A stretch of 64,000 bases of DNA from Mycobacterium yunnanensis (GTDB lineage Bacteria > Actinomycetota > Actinomycetes > Mycobacteriales > Mycobacteriaceae). Below, one piece after another: positions 42,749 through 51,042 of the stretch; positions within the stretch are counted from its first letter, which is position 1; each line of letters opens with the position of its first letter. The stretch spans positions 62,001 to 126,000 of the forward strand of contig NZ_JACKVK010000022.1 in the NCBI RefSeq assembly GCF_025823185.1. Reading direction: 5' to 3'. The notes below the pieces were generated by a model. That model did not search any database. It worked only from the letters and a program-made list of their open reading frames with translations, and was not told the origin of the DNA. The position numbers and the translations under genes were made by a program.

Positions 42749-42822
42749 TCACCCGTGCTGAGACCTGGCAGGTCCCTGCCGAGTCGCTGGGCGACGTGTC
42801 CGCGGGTTCTCCGACGCACGGG

Positions 42823-42828
42823 TAACCT
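42823..42828 (+). promoter_or_regulatory. Possible -10 box for the proline-rich membrane protein gene
   Basis: TAACCT lies eight bases before GTG 42837, which suggests a leaderless message. Confidence 0.35.
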
Positions 42829-42836
42829 TCAGCCGC

Positions 42837-43337
42837 GTGCGGATGGGAAATCGGAAATGGCGGGATTACGTATCGGCCAGGGGACTGCTGATGACCGCCT
42901 TGATCGTCGCGACGGCGGTCGTCGTGGCGGTGACCATCTGGTATCCGCGCAGCGTGCCGACCGACGCGCCGGACGAGAAGTACCCGCCCGCCGCGACGTC
43001 CGAGGCGCCCGTCGCGCCGGAGCCCACGCCGGCACCGGCGATCACGCCACCGGCTCCAGCGGCTCCACCGGTCGCCGAACCGCCGCCCGCTCCGTCGTCC
43101 ACCTCGGCCGCCGAGGCCCCGCCCGCCGCTCCGGCCCAGACGTACACGCCGACCTACACCCCGACCTACGTCCCGCCGCCGGCGGTCAGCGAGACACCCG
43201 CGGCACCGGCCCCGTCGACGTCTGCCACCCCCTCGCCCAGCGCGGCGCCCACCACCCGGTCACGCCCACGCACCAACGTCACGCGTTCGGACAACCCGTA
43301 CTACGTGCCGCCCTACACCGGTGCGCCCAAGCCCTGA
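42837..43337 (+). CDS. Proline-rich single-pass membrane protein
   Basis: This is a 166-aa protein with a basic N-terminus, one transmembrane helix (about 17-36, LLMTALIVATAVVVAVTIWY) and a long extracytoplasmic Pro/Ala/Thr-rich region with a repeated TPTY (TYTPTYTPTYVPP). It resembles mycobacterial wall-spanning proline-rich proteins. Function unknown. ATG 42843 is an alternative start. Confidence 0.65.
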   Translation: MRMGNRKWRDYVSARGLLMTALIVATAVVVAVTIWYPRSVPTDAPDEKYPPAATSEAPVAPEPTPAPAITPPAPAAPPVAEPPPAPSSTSAAEAPPAAPAQTYTPTYTPTYVPPPAVSETPAAPAPSTSATPSPSAAPTTRSRPRTNVTRSDNPYYVPPYTGAPKP

Positions 43338-43377
43338 TTCGGCGTTTGACGGCTGTGGTTCCCGGCTAATCGCCAGC

Positions 43378-43602
43378 ATGCGAAGAGTGACCCTCCGTAC
43401 GACCGTCGTCGCCGCACCCGTCGTCGCGCTGTCGCTGCTGACTGCCGGGACCGGTTCGGCTGATCCGCTCAACTGCGTGAACGGGCAGTTCTGGGATCCG
43501 ATCACCAACACCTGTCAGACACCGCGCCCGGCCGACAACTGCGCGCCCGGCGATTACTGGAACGCGCTGTCCAACGTGTGCCGACCGCTCGGCCAGCTCT
43601 GA
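43378..43602 (+). CDS. Small exported protein with duplicated Cys-Trp motif
   Basis: This is a 74-aa preprotein with a signal peptide (RTTVVAAPVVALSLLTAGTGSA-DP). The 46-residue mature part contains two copies of C-x2-G-x-[FY]-W-x4-N-x-C (CVNGQFWDPITNTC and CAPGDYWNALSNVC). This spacing suggests two disulphide-pinned loops. The function is not recognised. GTG 43387 is an alternative start. Confidence 0.65.
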   Translation: MRRVTLRTTVVAAPVVALSLLTAGTGSADPLNCVNGQFWDPITNTCQTPRPADNCAPGDYWNALSNVCRPLGQL

Positions 43603-43671
43603 TCTGGGCCGGGTCTGCCGCCCGGCACGTAGGATCGACACCGTCGCGCCCCGCACATTGGCGCACACCGA

Positions 43672-43712
43672 ACCGCCCCCGCCCACGCGCTCCGCGCACG
43701 GGTGGGGGCGGT
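43672..43712 (+). terminator. GC-rich hairpin, possible terminator
   Basis: ACCGCCCCC (43672-43680) pairs perfectly with GGGGGCGGT (43704-43712), with more partial pairing inside. No U tract follows. It lies between the small exported protein gene and the next operon. Confidence 0.45.
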
Positions 43713-43785
43713 GTCGCGTGACAGCATCGACGACCGATTCCCGTCCGGATTGCCGCCCCCGCAGGGTGGGCGGCAGTGCGAGACT

Positions 43786-44391
43786 GTGACGGTGCAGCAG
43801 CTACCTCCTCTCGGCGTCCTCGGTGATCTACCGGCGCGGGATTTCGTGGTCTCACCCGGCTTCGCCGGCGTCGCCGCGCTGGCGGCGGCGATCGTCACCG
43901 CGGGTGCGGTGCTGTACGCGTCGCGACGAGCCCGCCAGCGGTCCGAGGTGCAGCGCGTGGAGGACGAACGACGCCACGACCGGGCTCGCGGCGACGCCGA
44001 GAAGGCCTTGCTTTGGGAGCGGTGGCAGTGGGTCGTCGACACCGCCGGGATCGAACCGGCCGTCAGCGAGAACGCCACGCTCGGGCTAGGGCCGGCCGTG
44101 GCGCTGGAACTGCTGAGTGGGCTCCTGCGCGACGCCGAGCGCCTCGGCGACGACAGTCTTGCCAGGGCCGTGGCGGTACACCAGGAACAGCTGCTCCTCG
44201 TGCTGGCTCAGCAGGCTGGTCCGGTGTCCGACGTCGCGACGCCCACGCGCCAGCCTCGCAGGCGACGCATCGCCGACGTCGCGACCGCCGACGAGGGTTC
44301 GGCCGACGACTTGACGGAGCCCAAAACAGCTGCCTTCGCAACACCTTCCACCGAGGTGAAGGAGAGCAGTGGCGGGCGGCGACGCCGGTGA
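43786..44391 (+). CDS. Membrane-anchored protein of unknown function
   Basis: This is a protein of about 201 aa with one transmembrane segment near the N-terminus (about FAGVAALAAAIVTAGAVLYAS) followed by a strongly charged stretch (RRARQRSEVQRVEDERRHDRARGDAEK) and helical cytoplasmic regions. The start is uncertain (GTG 43786 or 43792; no clear ribosome site). The stop overlaps the next GTG by four bases, so it is coupled to the coiled-coil gene and probably works with it. Function not recognised. Confidence 0.6.
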   Translation: MTVQQLPPLGVLGDLPARDFVVSPGFAGVAALAAAIVTAGAVLYASRRARQRSEVQRVEDERRHDRARGDAEKALLWERWQWVVDTAGIEPAVSENATLGLGPAVALELLSGLLRDAERLGDDSLARAVAVHQEQLLLVLAQQAGPVSDVATPTRQPRRRRIADVATADEGSADDLTEPKTAAFATPSTEVKESSGGRRRR

Positions 44392-45761
44392 CCACCACCC
44401 GCCAGCACATCGAGGATCTCGACGTCGACCGGTGGGCGGCGTTGACCAAGCGCGCCGCGGCCGACGCCGTCGCCACCGCCGAGCGGCTGGGTCTGGAGCC
44501 GCGCACCGAGACGGTCGCCTTGGCCGGGATGTCCGAGCAGGAACTGGCCCAGCACCGGCACCACAACGGCCCACCCGTGCCACGGCGGTCGCTGGCGATG
44601 CAGGTCGTCGAGGCCGACCATCTTCGTAGCGCGGCCGAGGAGCGAGCGCGCATCGCACACCAGGGCAGGCTGGACGCCGAGGCCGCAGCCTCCTTGGCGC
44701 GCAGCGCGGCCGAGGAGTCGGCCCGTGCGGCGGATGCGGCCGGTGAGCGGATCCGCGCCGTGGAGGCCGACTCTGCGCGCAAGGACGCCGAACGCCGGGC
44801 CGAGCGTGCGGCTGACCTGACGTCGCTGCAGCAGGCGCAGGCCGACGTCGAACGGATCAGTGCGGAGGCGGCGGCGGAGGCTGCTGCTGCGGCGGAGAAG
44901 GTGCGCGCGGCGCAAGCACGCGCCGAGGAGCGCAACGCCGAGCGGGCGGCCGACCGTGCGGCGGCAGAGCAGACCGTGCAGCACCTGCAGGCCGAGATCG
45001 AGCGCATCCGCGCCGACGCAGCGGCCGAGGTCGCCGCTGCCGAGCAGAAGGCCCTCGCGGCCCAGGCCCGCGCCGAGGACCGCAGCTCGGAACGGGCGGC
45101 CGAGCGCGCGACGGTCGAGGAAGACGTGCAGCGGGTGCGCCGGGAGCTGGAGAAGGTCCGGGCGGACGCGGCAGCGGAGGTGGCCGCTGCCCAGGGCACG
45201 GCCGCCGCCGACGTGGCCGCCGCCCACGCCGCTGCCGCCGCCGAGGTCACGGCCGCCCAGGACGCCGCGGCCGCCGAGGTCGCCCGTTGGGAGAGCCACG
45301 CCAGGGAAATGGAGCGATGGGCACGGGCGGAGGTGGCGACGCAGCTGCTGACGATTCCCGTCCCGCCGTTCCAGGTGCGAGCGCGCACGGGGTCCGTCGA
45401 GAGCACGATCGACACGCTGTATCAGATCGACCACGTGCTGGAGGTCGCACTGGCCGACGTGAAGTCCTCGTTCGTCCCCGACCGCGACTTCACCCTCAAC
45501 TTGATTTGGAAGGTTCAGGAGCAGGCCAAGGAGGTCACGCGCGAGCTGGCGGTGCTACCCACGCGGTACGCCGACCACGAACAGGCCGAGGCGGCAACCA
45601 CCTATGCGGTCGCCGCGGGGGACGCCTTCCGGGCGTTGCTTCAACGCGTCGACGCCGCGGTGCTACGGCTGGGGACGCGGTACCGAAGTCCCGACGCCGA
45701 CATCATCGAGGCGGTGACCGCGATGCTGGCCGACCTGCGGGCCCAGGGGCTCTACGACTAG
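44388..45761 (+). CDS. Coiled-coil protein with 50-residue repeats
   Basis: This is a 457-aa protein. An N-terminal 60-residue region (TRQHIEDLDVDRWAALTKRAA) precedes a long Ala/Glu/Arg coiled coil. From residue 156 two clear 50-residue repeats (156-205, 206-255) share R-I-x-A-[ED]-AAAE, AAQARAE[ED]R and ERAA; a third starts at 256 and degenerates into AAAAEV repeats. A non-repetitive C-terminal domain (about 330-457; STIDTLYQIDHVLEVAL, FTLNLIWKVQEQAKEV) follows. It is coupled to the membrane protein upstream. A scaffolding role is possible but unproven. Confidence 0.7.
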   Translation: MTTTRQHIEDLDVDRWAALTKRAAADAVATAERLGLEPRTETVALAGMSEQELAQHRHHNGPPVPRRSLAMQVVEADHLRSAAEERARIAHQGRLDAEAAASLARSAAEESARAADAAGERIRAVEADSARKDAERRAERAADLTSLQQAQADVERISAEAAAEAAAAAEKVRAAQARAEERNAERAADRAAAEQTVQHLQAEIERIRADAAAEVAAAEQKALAAQARAEDRSSERAAERATVEEDVQRVRRELEKVRADAAAEVAAAQGTAAADVAAAHAAAAAEVTAAQDAAAAEVARWESHAREMERWARAEVATQLLTIPVPPFQVRARTGSVESTIDTLYQIDHVLEVALADVKSSFVPDRDFTLNLIWKVQEQAKEVTRELAVLPTRYADHEQAEAATTYAVAAGDAFRALLQRVDAAVLRLGTRYRSPDADIIEAVTAMLADLRAQGLYD

Positions 45762-45780
45762 ATCGCCGGGCGACGTCGAC

Positions 45781-46722
45781 TCAGGTCAGCGTGGCGGGAT
45801 CGGTGTTCGCCCCGCACACGACCACCGCGACGCGTTCGCCCGCGGCGGGCACGTAACTCCCCGAGTGCAACGCGGCGAACGCCGTCGCACCGCCATACTC
45901 GGCGGCGATGCGATAGTCGTCCCACAACGCGGCGCGGGCCGCCACGACGTCGTCGTCGGACACCAGGACGCTGGTCACCGGAAAGCGGCTCACCACGTCC
46001 CAGCAGATGTCGCCGACCCGTCGAGCGCCGAGGGAGTCGGCGGCGACGCCCGACACCGCGACGTCCACCGGATACCCTTGAGCTAGTGCGGCATTCAGCG
46101 TCGGGATGGTCTGAGGCTCGACGGCCACCACTCTGGCGCGACCCTCGAGACCGGCCAGCACGCCGGCGAGCAGACCACCTCCGCCGACGGCGACCACCAC
46201 GACGTCGACCGACGGTCGATCCTCGAGCACCTCCAGCGCCAGCGTTCCGGCGCCCGCGGCGATGGCCGGCTGGTCGTAGGCGTGGCAGAACACCGCCCCC
46301 ACGTCCTCGGCGTGGCGGACGGCCGCGTCGTAGGCGTGGGCGTACTCGGTGCCCACCCGCCGCACGTCGGCGCCGTACCGGCGGATCCGGTCGACCTTGA
46401 CGATGGGCGCCGACTCGGGCACGAACACCGTGGCAGGCACTCCGACGTGGGCGGCGGCGTAGGCGTTGGCCAGTCCCGCATTGCCGCCCGAGGCCACCAC
46501 GATGCCGACGCCGGGGTCCAGCTCGCCGTCCTCCCGAGCCGAGAGGACGCGGTTCAGCGCGCCACGCGCCTTGAACGACCCGGTGTATTGCATGAATTCG
46601 CACTTCAGCCACAGCGGGGTGGCTCCCGAGGCGACGTCGACCATCGGTGTCCGTCGGACGAGGCCCGTCAACCGGCGCGCCGCCTGCCTGACGTCCGAGT
46701 CGTCGATCACCGGTTCATTCAA
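45781..46722 (-). CDS. PLP-dependent threonine dehydratase-like enzyme
   Basis: This is a 313-aa fold-type II PLP enzyme. The lysine Schiff base is in TGSFKARGA, the substrate/phosphate loops in SGGNAGLA, and the glycine-rich PLP phosphate cup in GGGGLL. The length fits catabolic threonine/serine dehydratase-like proteins without a regulatory domain. The start is TTG 46722 or GTG 46710. The TTG reading overlaps the stop of an aldo/keto reductase remnant. Confidence 0.83.
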   Translation of the reverse strand: MNEPVIDDSDVRQAARRLTGLVRRTPMVDVASGATPLWLKCEFMQYTGSFKARGALNRVLSAREDGELDPGVGIVVASGGNAGLANAYAAAHVGVPATVFVPESAPIVKVDRIRRYGADVRRVGTEYAHAYDAAVRHAEDVGAVFCHAYDQPAIAAGAGTLALEVLEDRPSVDVVVVAVGGGGLLAGVLAGLEGRARVVAVEPQTIPTLNAALAQGYPVDVAVSGVAADSLGARRVGDICWDVVSRFPVTSVLVSDDDVVAARAALWDDYRIAAEYGGATAFAALHSGSYVPAAGERVAVVVCGANTDPATLT

Positions 46723-46881
46723 GCCGATGCCGAGTGCCCGACGTCGAGGACCCGCGGAGGGTGATCGCTCGCGTGGTGTCGGCAGCGGCGCCGACGGCGT
46801 CGAATTCTTCGTCGCTCAGGGTGATCGGGCAGCTGCGAGATTCTGCTCGAGGTGTTCGACCCGTGAGGTGCCAGGAATGGG
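46715..46881 (-). pseudogene. C-terminal remnant of an aldo/keto reductase
   Basis: Read on the minus strand, one frame gives PIPGTSRVEHLEQNLAAA and the next frame continues ITLSDEEFDAVGAAADTTRAITLRG. Together they are the characteristic C-terminus of an aldo/keto reductase, broken by a one-base loss near 46828. Nothing of the rest of the gene remains upstream, where the ABM gene ends at 46906. It is a decayed fragment. Confidence 0.65.
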
Positions 46882-46905
46882 CTAGCTGCGACGGGGACGA
46901 GGCAC

Positions 46906-47223
46906 TCAGGTCGTGGCGATGTCGACCACGCCGAGGGTCGACACCCGCCGGTCGGTCAGCAGCGGCCGGACTCCTCCCACCACCAGCTCCTGGTAGTGAG
47001 GGGAGGCAAGGTGGGCCTCGAGTGCGGCGCGGTCGCGATACCGTTCGACAAGGACGAGGCGGGTCGGGTCGTCAGCGTCTTGGAGCGCTTCGTAACCGAG
47101 GCACCCCGGCTCGGCGAGCGACCGCGGTGTGAGTTCGGCGACGAAGCCGAGCACCGTATCCAGGTCGTCCGCGCTGGTCTGCCAGTGCGCAACTATCACC
47201 ACGACTTCCGGCACCACGCTCAC
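46906..47223 (-). CDS. Antibiotic-biosynthesis-monooxygenase (ABM) domain protein
   Basis: This is a 105-aa dimeric alpha-beta-barrel protein. The N-terminal strand is VVVIVAHWQTSADD, followed by EPGCLGYEALQDADDPTRLVLVERYRDRAALEAHLASPHYQEL, typical of ABM/YgiN-type quinol monooxygenases. It is intact although its neighbours on both sides are decayed. The start is GTG 47223 or the GTG at 47217. Confidence 0.78.
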   Translation of the reverse strand: MSVVPEVVVIVAHWQTSADDLDTVLGFVAELTPRSLAEPGCLGYEALQDADDPTRLVLVERYRDRAALEAHLASPHYQELVVGGVRPLLTDRRVSTLGVVDIATT

Positions 47224-47470
47224 ACCCTCGCTCGCAGAGCGTCGGCCAAGGACTCTCCGACGGCCTGCACCTCCGGATTGCCCGTGATGTCGACCATCGG
47301 GCCAAGGCCACCACAGAGGAACACGGCGTCGTAGTCCAGCATGTTCACCTCAGAGAGTTTACGGCTGCGGGACGGGCGGCGGTGCGCCTTGCCGTCGCGG
47401 AAGGACGCCTGCACGGGGTCGTCGCCGTCGAACTCGTCCTCGGGGGTCGGCCGACTCGTCGCGCACGTTC
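47220..47470 (-). pseudogene. Decayed DJ-1/PfpI-family gene
   Basis: One minus-strand frame reads QASFRDGKAHRR, then KLSEVNMLDYDAVFLCGGLGPM and DITGNPEVQAV. This is the N-terminal half of a DJ-1/PfpI (Hsp31-like) protein just before the nucleophile elbow, which is missing: the frame ends LADALRARV. A frameshift near 47440 separates it from upstream residues in another frame (DESADPRG). It ends against the ABM gene. Confidence 0.55.
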
Positions 47471-47901
47471 ACGGTGCCGTGGGCACCGTATTCTCCTGCC
47501 AGGGTGAACTTTTCGTCGCGACAGTCGAATCGTTGGGCTGGCCGTCGACGGAGATGACGTGGTCGTCGGGGGTGAGCATGTGCTTGGCGGAGCCTACGTT
47601 GGGGTCTGAGCATTTCGGCCCACGTCGGGAACGTCGACCTCCTCGATCTGCAGCGGTTCGTCGTAGTCGTGCATGCGCGCGGCCCGCATCTTCATGGTGC
47701 TCTCCTGTGGGGTGGTGAATCGTTGTCGTGCAGCGACATTGATCGTCGACTTCTCCGTAGCGAGCGGGTGACGAATCGAGACTGTCATCGCACGTGGGGG
47801 CGCGACCATCGCACGCCGGGGGATGTCTAGTGCGCCAGACGCTGCGGGGGAGGATGATCGCACGCGCACCGGTGCCGGGCCGTCGGGGAGAGGGGCTTGT
47901 C
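47224..47901. other. Degenerate intergenic stretch
   Basis: This 678-bp stretch has no intact gene. It holds the PfpI-like and alcohol-dehydrogenase remnants on the minus strand. The remainder, up to the antiporter start, shows nothing recognisable. Confidence 0.5.
47594..47695 (-). pseudogene. Truncated N-terminus of a zinc alcohol dehydrogenase
   Basis: An ATG at 47695 with AGGAGA six bases upstream opens MKMRAARMHDYDEPLQIEEV, the classical start of a medium-chain zinc alcohol dehydrogenase. After about 26 residues similarity stops and the frame ends (RNAQTPT). Only the 5' end survives. Confidence 0.6.
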
Positions 47902-49485
47902 ATGAACCACGTCGAGGTGTTGGTCACCGGCCTACTGCTGGCGGTAGCCGCGCTGGGGGCGCTGGCCTGCCGGCTCTCGGTGCCGTACCCCATCATGCTC
48001 GTCTTAGGCGGTGCGGCGTTCGGTTTCATCCCCGGGCTGCCCGAGGTGCGGCTCGAACCCGAACTGGTCCTCGCCCTGTTCTTGCCGCCGCTGCTGTACA
48101 AGTCGGCGATCTACGCCAACTTCGACGACTTCCGGACCAACCTGCGCGGTCTGACGCTGAGCACGGTGGTGTTGGTGTTGGTCACCATGGCCGGCGTCGC
48201 CGCGGCGGCCCACGCGGTGATCCCCGGCATGTCGTGGCAGACGGCATTCGTGTTGGGCGCCATCCTTTCTCCGACCGACCCGGTGGCCGCCGCCACGATC
48301 ATGCACCGCCTCGGCGCGCCCCGGCGGTTGGTCAGCGGCATCGAGGGCGAGGGGTTGTTCAACGACGCCACCGCACTGGTGGCCTACCGAGTGGCCGTCG
48401 CGGCGACGGTGGCCGGGGCCTTCTCGCTCGCCGACGCCGGTCTCCGGTTCGTGTTCGGGGTGCTCGCCGGCCTGGGCATCGGCGTCGCCGTGGGACTGAT
48501 GTCGGCCTGGGTGCGCCGGCACATCAGCGACCCGCAGATCAGCGTCACCATCTCGCTGCTCACCGGGTACGCGGCCTTCCTGCCCGCCCAGGCCGTCGAC
48601 GCGTCCGGCGTGCTGGCCACGGTCGCGGCGGGCATCGTCATGGCGATCCGCAGTCCGGAGGTCCTCGACGCACGCCCCCGCCTGCAGGGCTACTTCGTGT
48701 GGGACATCGTCGACTTCTTGATCAACGCAACACTCTTCGTCATGACCGGATTGCAGCTGCGCGCCATCGTCGGGGGCCTCGACGACTACTCGCCGGCTGC
48801 GCTCGCCGGGTACGCCGTCGTCGTGACCGCGGCCGTCGTGCTCATCCGGCTGGCCTGGTTCTTCGCCGTCCCCTCGCTGACCGACTTCGTCGACCGCCGG
48901 TCGGGCCGCCCACCGCGGCGCCTGAGCGCGTCGTGGCGGCTGATCATGGCGTGGAGCGGCATGCGCGGCGCGGTCTCGCTCGCGGTGGCACTCGCCCTGC
49001 CGCTCGCCGTCGGGGACGGATCGGCCTTCCCACAGCGCGATCTCGTCGTGTTCCTCACCTTCGTCGTCATCTTCTTCACCCTCGTGGTGCAGGGACTGAC
49101 GTTGCCAGCCTTGGTCCGCCGCCTCGACTCCGACGACGACGAGGACACCGACGAGGAGATCCGGGCCCGCCTGGTCGCGGCCAAGGCCGCGCTGGCCGAG
49201 ATCGACGCGCTGGACGCCGAGGAGTGGACGCGGGGTGACACCGCCGAACGGATGCGAGGTCAGTACGACTACCGCGCCCGCCGCTTCGCCGCCCGGCTGG
49301 GCAAGGTCGAGGACGAGGGCTACGAGGATCGTTCGCAGGCCTACCAGGAGATGGTGCGACTGGTGCTTCAGGCGCAGCGGCAAGCACTGGTCGACATGCG
49401 GCGGGAGGGCCGCCTGTCCAACGAGATCCTCAACCGGATCCTGCGTGATCTCGACCTCGAGGAGTCGCGCCTGGAGGCGACCTAG
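47902..49485 (+). CDS. Na+/H+ antiporter (CPA1/NhaP type)
   Basis: This is a 527-aa monovalent cation:proton antiporter. About 12 helices include the LSPTDPVAA motif (ion-binding Asp) and EGEGLFNDATALV (second acidic site), then AWSGMRGAVSLAVAL. A C-terminal cytoplasmic helical domain of about 110 residues follows (EEIRARLVAAKAALAEID..). AGAGGGG lies six bases before the ATG. It uses the proton gradient to expel Na+ or K+. Confidence 0.9.
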   Translation: MNHVEVLVTGLLLAVAALGALACRLSVPYPIMLVLGGAAFGFIPGLPEVRLEPELVLALFLPPLLYKSAIYANFDDFRTNLRGLTLSTVVLVLVTMAGVAAAAHAVIPGMSWQTAFVLGAILSPTDPVAAATIMHRLGAPRRLVSGIEGEGLFNDATALVAYRVAVAATVAGAFSLADAGLRFVFGVLAGLGIGVAVGLMSAWVRRHISDPQISVTISLLTGYAAFLPAQAVDASGVLATVAAGIVMAIRSPEVLDARPRLQGYFVWDIVDFLINATLFVMTGLQLRAIVGGLDDYSPAALAGYAVVVTAAVVLIRLAWFFAVPSLTDFVDRRSGRPPRRLSASWRLIMAWSGMRGAVSLAVALALPLAVGDGSAFPQRDLVVFLTFVVIFFTLVVQGLTLPALVRRLDSDDDEDTDEEIRARLVAAKAALAEIDALDAEEWTRGDTAERMRGQYDYRARRFAARLGKVEDEGYEDRSQAYQEMVRLVLQAQRQALVDMRREGRLSNEILNRILRDLDLEESRLEAT

Positions 49486-50918
49486 TGAGTCGGGGTGCCG
49501 CCTGCCGGCAGCGGTCGGGTCGCGGTGAAGAACGCCAGCACCACGGCGACGGCGCCGATCAGGGCCGCGGTGACGAAGGCGGCGTGCACGCCGGGCATGT
49601 CCGGCGCGCCACCCGAGGCCGACGCCGTGGTCATCACCGTGACGAACAAGGCGGTGCCCGCTGCGCCGGCGACTTGCTGCAACGTGGTCATGATGGCGCT
49701 GCCGTGTGAGTACAGGCGGTCGGGCAGCGCGCTGAGCGCGTCGGTCATCAACGGCGTGAACATCGTCGACAGCCCCAGCATCATGACCGTCTGCAGCGCG
49801 ACGAGTTCCCAGATCGGAGTGCGGGCCGACATCGTCGCGAATCCGCAGAGCGAACCGAACAGCAGGATCGAGCCGGGTACGACGAGGCGCCGGGCGCCGT
49901 GACGGTCGTATGCCCGTCCGACCAGCGGTCCCGCCAGACCCATCAGCAGTCCGCCGGGCAGGCTGGTGAGTCCCGCGACCAGCGCGCTCTTGCCCAGCAC
50001 GTCCTGCACGTAGAGCGGCACCATGATGATCGCGCCGAACAGTCCGGTGAATCCGATGACCACCAAGGCGACCGACACCGAGAAACGGCGGTGGGTGAAG
50101 GGTCGCAGATCGAGGAACGCGCGATCCTCGCGCTGCAACCGCAGCTGCCGCGCACCGAAGAGTCCCATGGCCGCCGCTCCGACGCACAGCGGCACCCACG
50201 CGGGCACGGTTGCACCGGCGCTGCCGGAGGCCCCCAGCTCCGAGAGACCGAACACCAAGCCCGCGAACGCGATTGCCGACAGGGGTACCGAGACGGGGTC
50301 GATGCGGGTGGGCTGCTCCCGCTCGTCGGCGACGCGCAGCCACACCACACCCGCGACGAGCGCGAGCACCGCGATGGGCAGCACGATCCAGAACATCCAC
50401 CGCCAGTCCAGCGACCCGAGGATGACACCGGACAGGGTGGGTCCCACGGCAGGCGCGACGGCGATGACGATCGAGATGGTGCCCATCGTCTGCCCACGGC
50501 GCTCGGCCGGAATCAGTTTCATGACCGTCGTCATCAGCAGCGGCACCATGACGGCGGTACCGCAGGCCTGCACGATGCGCCCGGCCAGGAGCACGGCGAA
50601 CCCGGGCGCCAGCGCCGAGATAAGGGTGCCCGCGCAGAACGACGACATCGACGCGATGAAGATGGCCCGGACCGGGAAGCGCTGCAGCAGCGATCCCGAC
50701 ATCGGGATCACCACGGCCATCGTCAACAGGAAGCCACTGGTCAGCCATTGCGCGGTGCGGGCGGCGATGTCCAGGTCGACGATCAACACGGGCAGCGCGA
50801 CGCTCATGATCGTCTCGTTGAGGATCATGACGAACGCGGAGAACACCAGCAGCCCGATGACGACGCCCGCACCGGGCAGTGCCTTCGGCGCGGCCTGCGA
50901 TCGTTCTCGGGTACTCAC
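49482..50918 (-). CDS. MFS drug exporter, DHA2 (EmrB/QacA) type
   Basis: This is a 478-aa polytopic protein with about 14 helices. The DHA2-type signatures are LNETIMSVALPVLIVDL in helix 1, WLTSGFLLTMAVVIPMSG in helix 2, GRIVQACGTAVMVPLLMT, and the WRWMFWIVLPI motif. It is a proton-coupled multidrug exporter by family. GTG start with GAGGAG upstream. It overlaps the antiporter stop convergently by four bases. Confidence 0.88.
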   Translation of the reverse strand: MSTRERSQAAPKALPGAGVVIGLLVFSAFVMILNETIMSVALPVLIVDLDIAARTAQWLTSGFLLTMAVVIPMSGSLLQRFPVRAIFIASMSSFCAGTLISALAPGFAVLLAGRIVQACGTAVMVPLLMTTVMKLIPAERRGQTMGTISIVIAVAPAVGPTLSGVILGSLDWRWMFWIVLPIAVLALVAGVVWLRVADEREQPTRIDPVSVPLSAIAFAGLVFGLSELGASGSAGATVPAWVPLCVGAAAMGLFGARQLRLQREDRAFLDLRPFTHRRFSVSVALVVIGFTGLFGAIIMVPLYVQDVLGKSALVAGLTSLPGGLLMGLAGPLVGRAYDRHGARRLVVPGSILLFGSLCGFATMSARTPIWELVALQTVMMLGLSTMFTPLMTDALSALPDRLYSHGSAIMTTLQQVAGAAGTALFVTVMTTASASGGAPDMPGVHAAFVTAALIGAVAVVLAFFTATRPLPAGGTPTH

Positions 50919-51042
50919 GGCACACTCCTCGGGGTTGGTTAGCCTGACTACTGAGGGTAGGCGTCACCAGGCCTAAGGGCCGAATCGACCGCCGTGCGTG
51001 TCCGATCAGTCGATCGGTCGCCGGGGGTGCAGAATTCGACGC

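Noticed and set aside
44853..45300. 150-bp tandem DNA repeats as a mobile or regulatory repeat array
   Set aside because: They are in frame and explained by the 50-residue coiled-coil repeats of the encoded protein.
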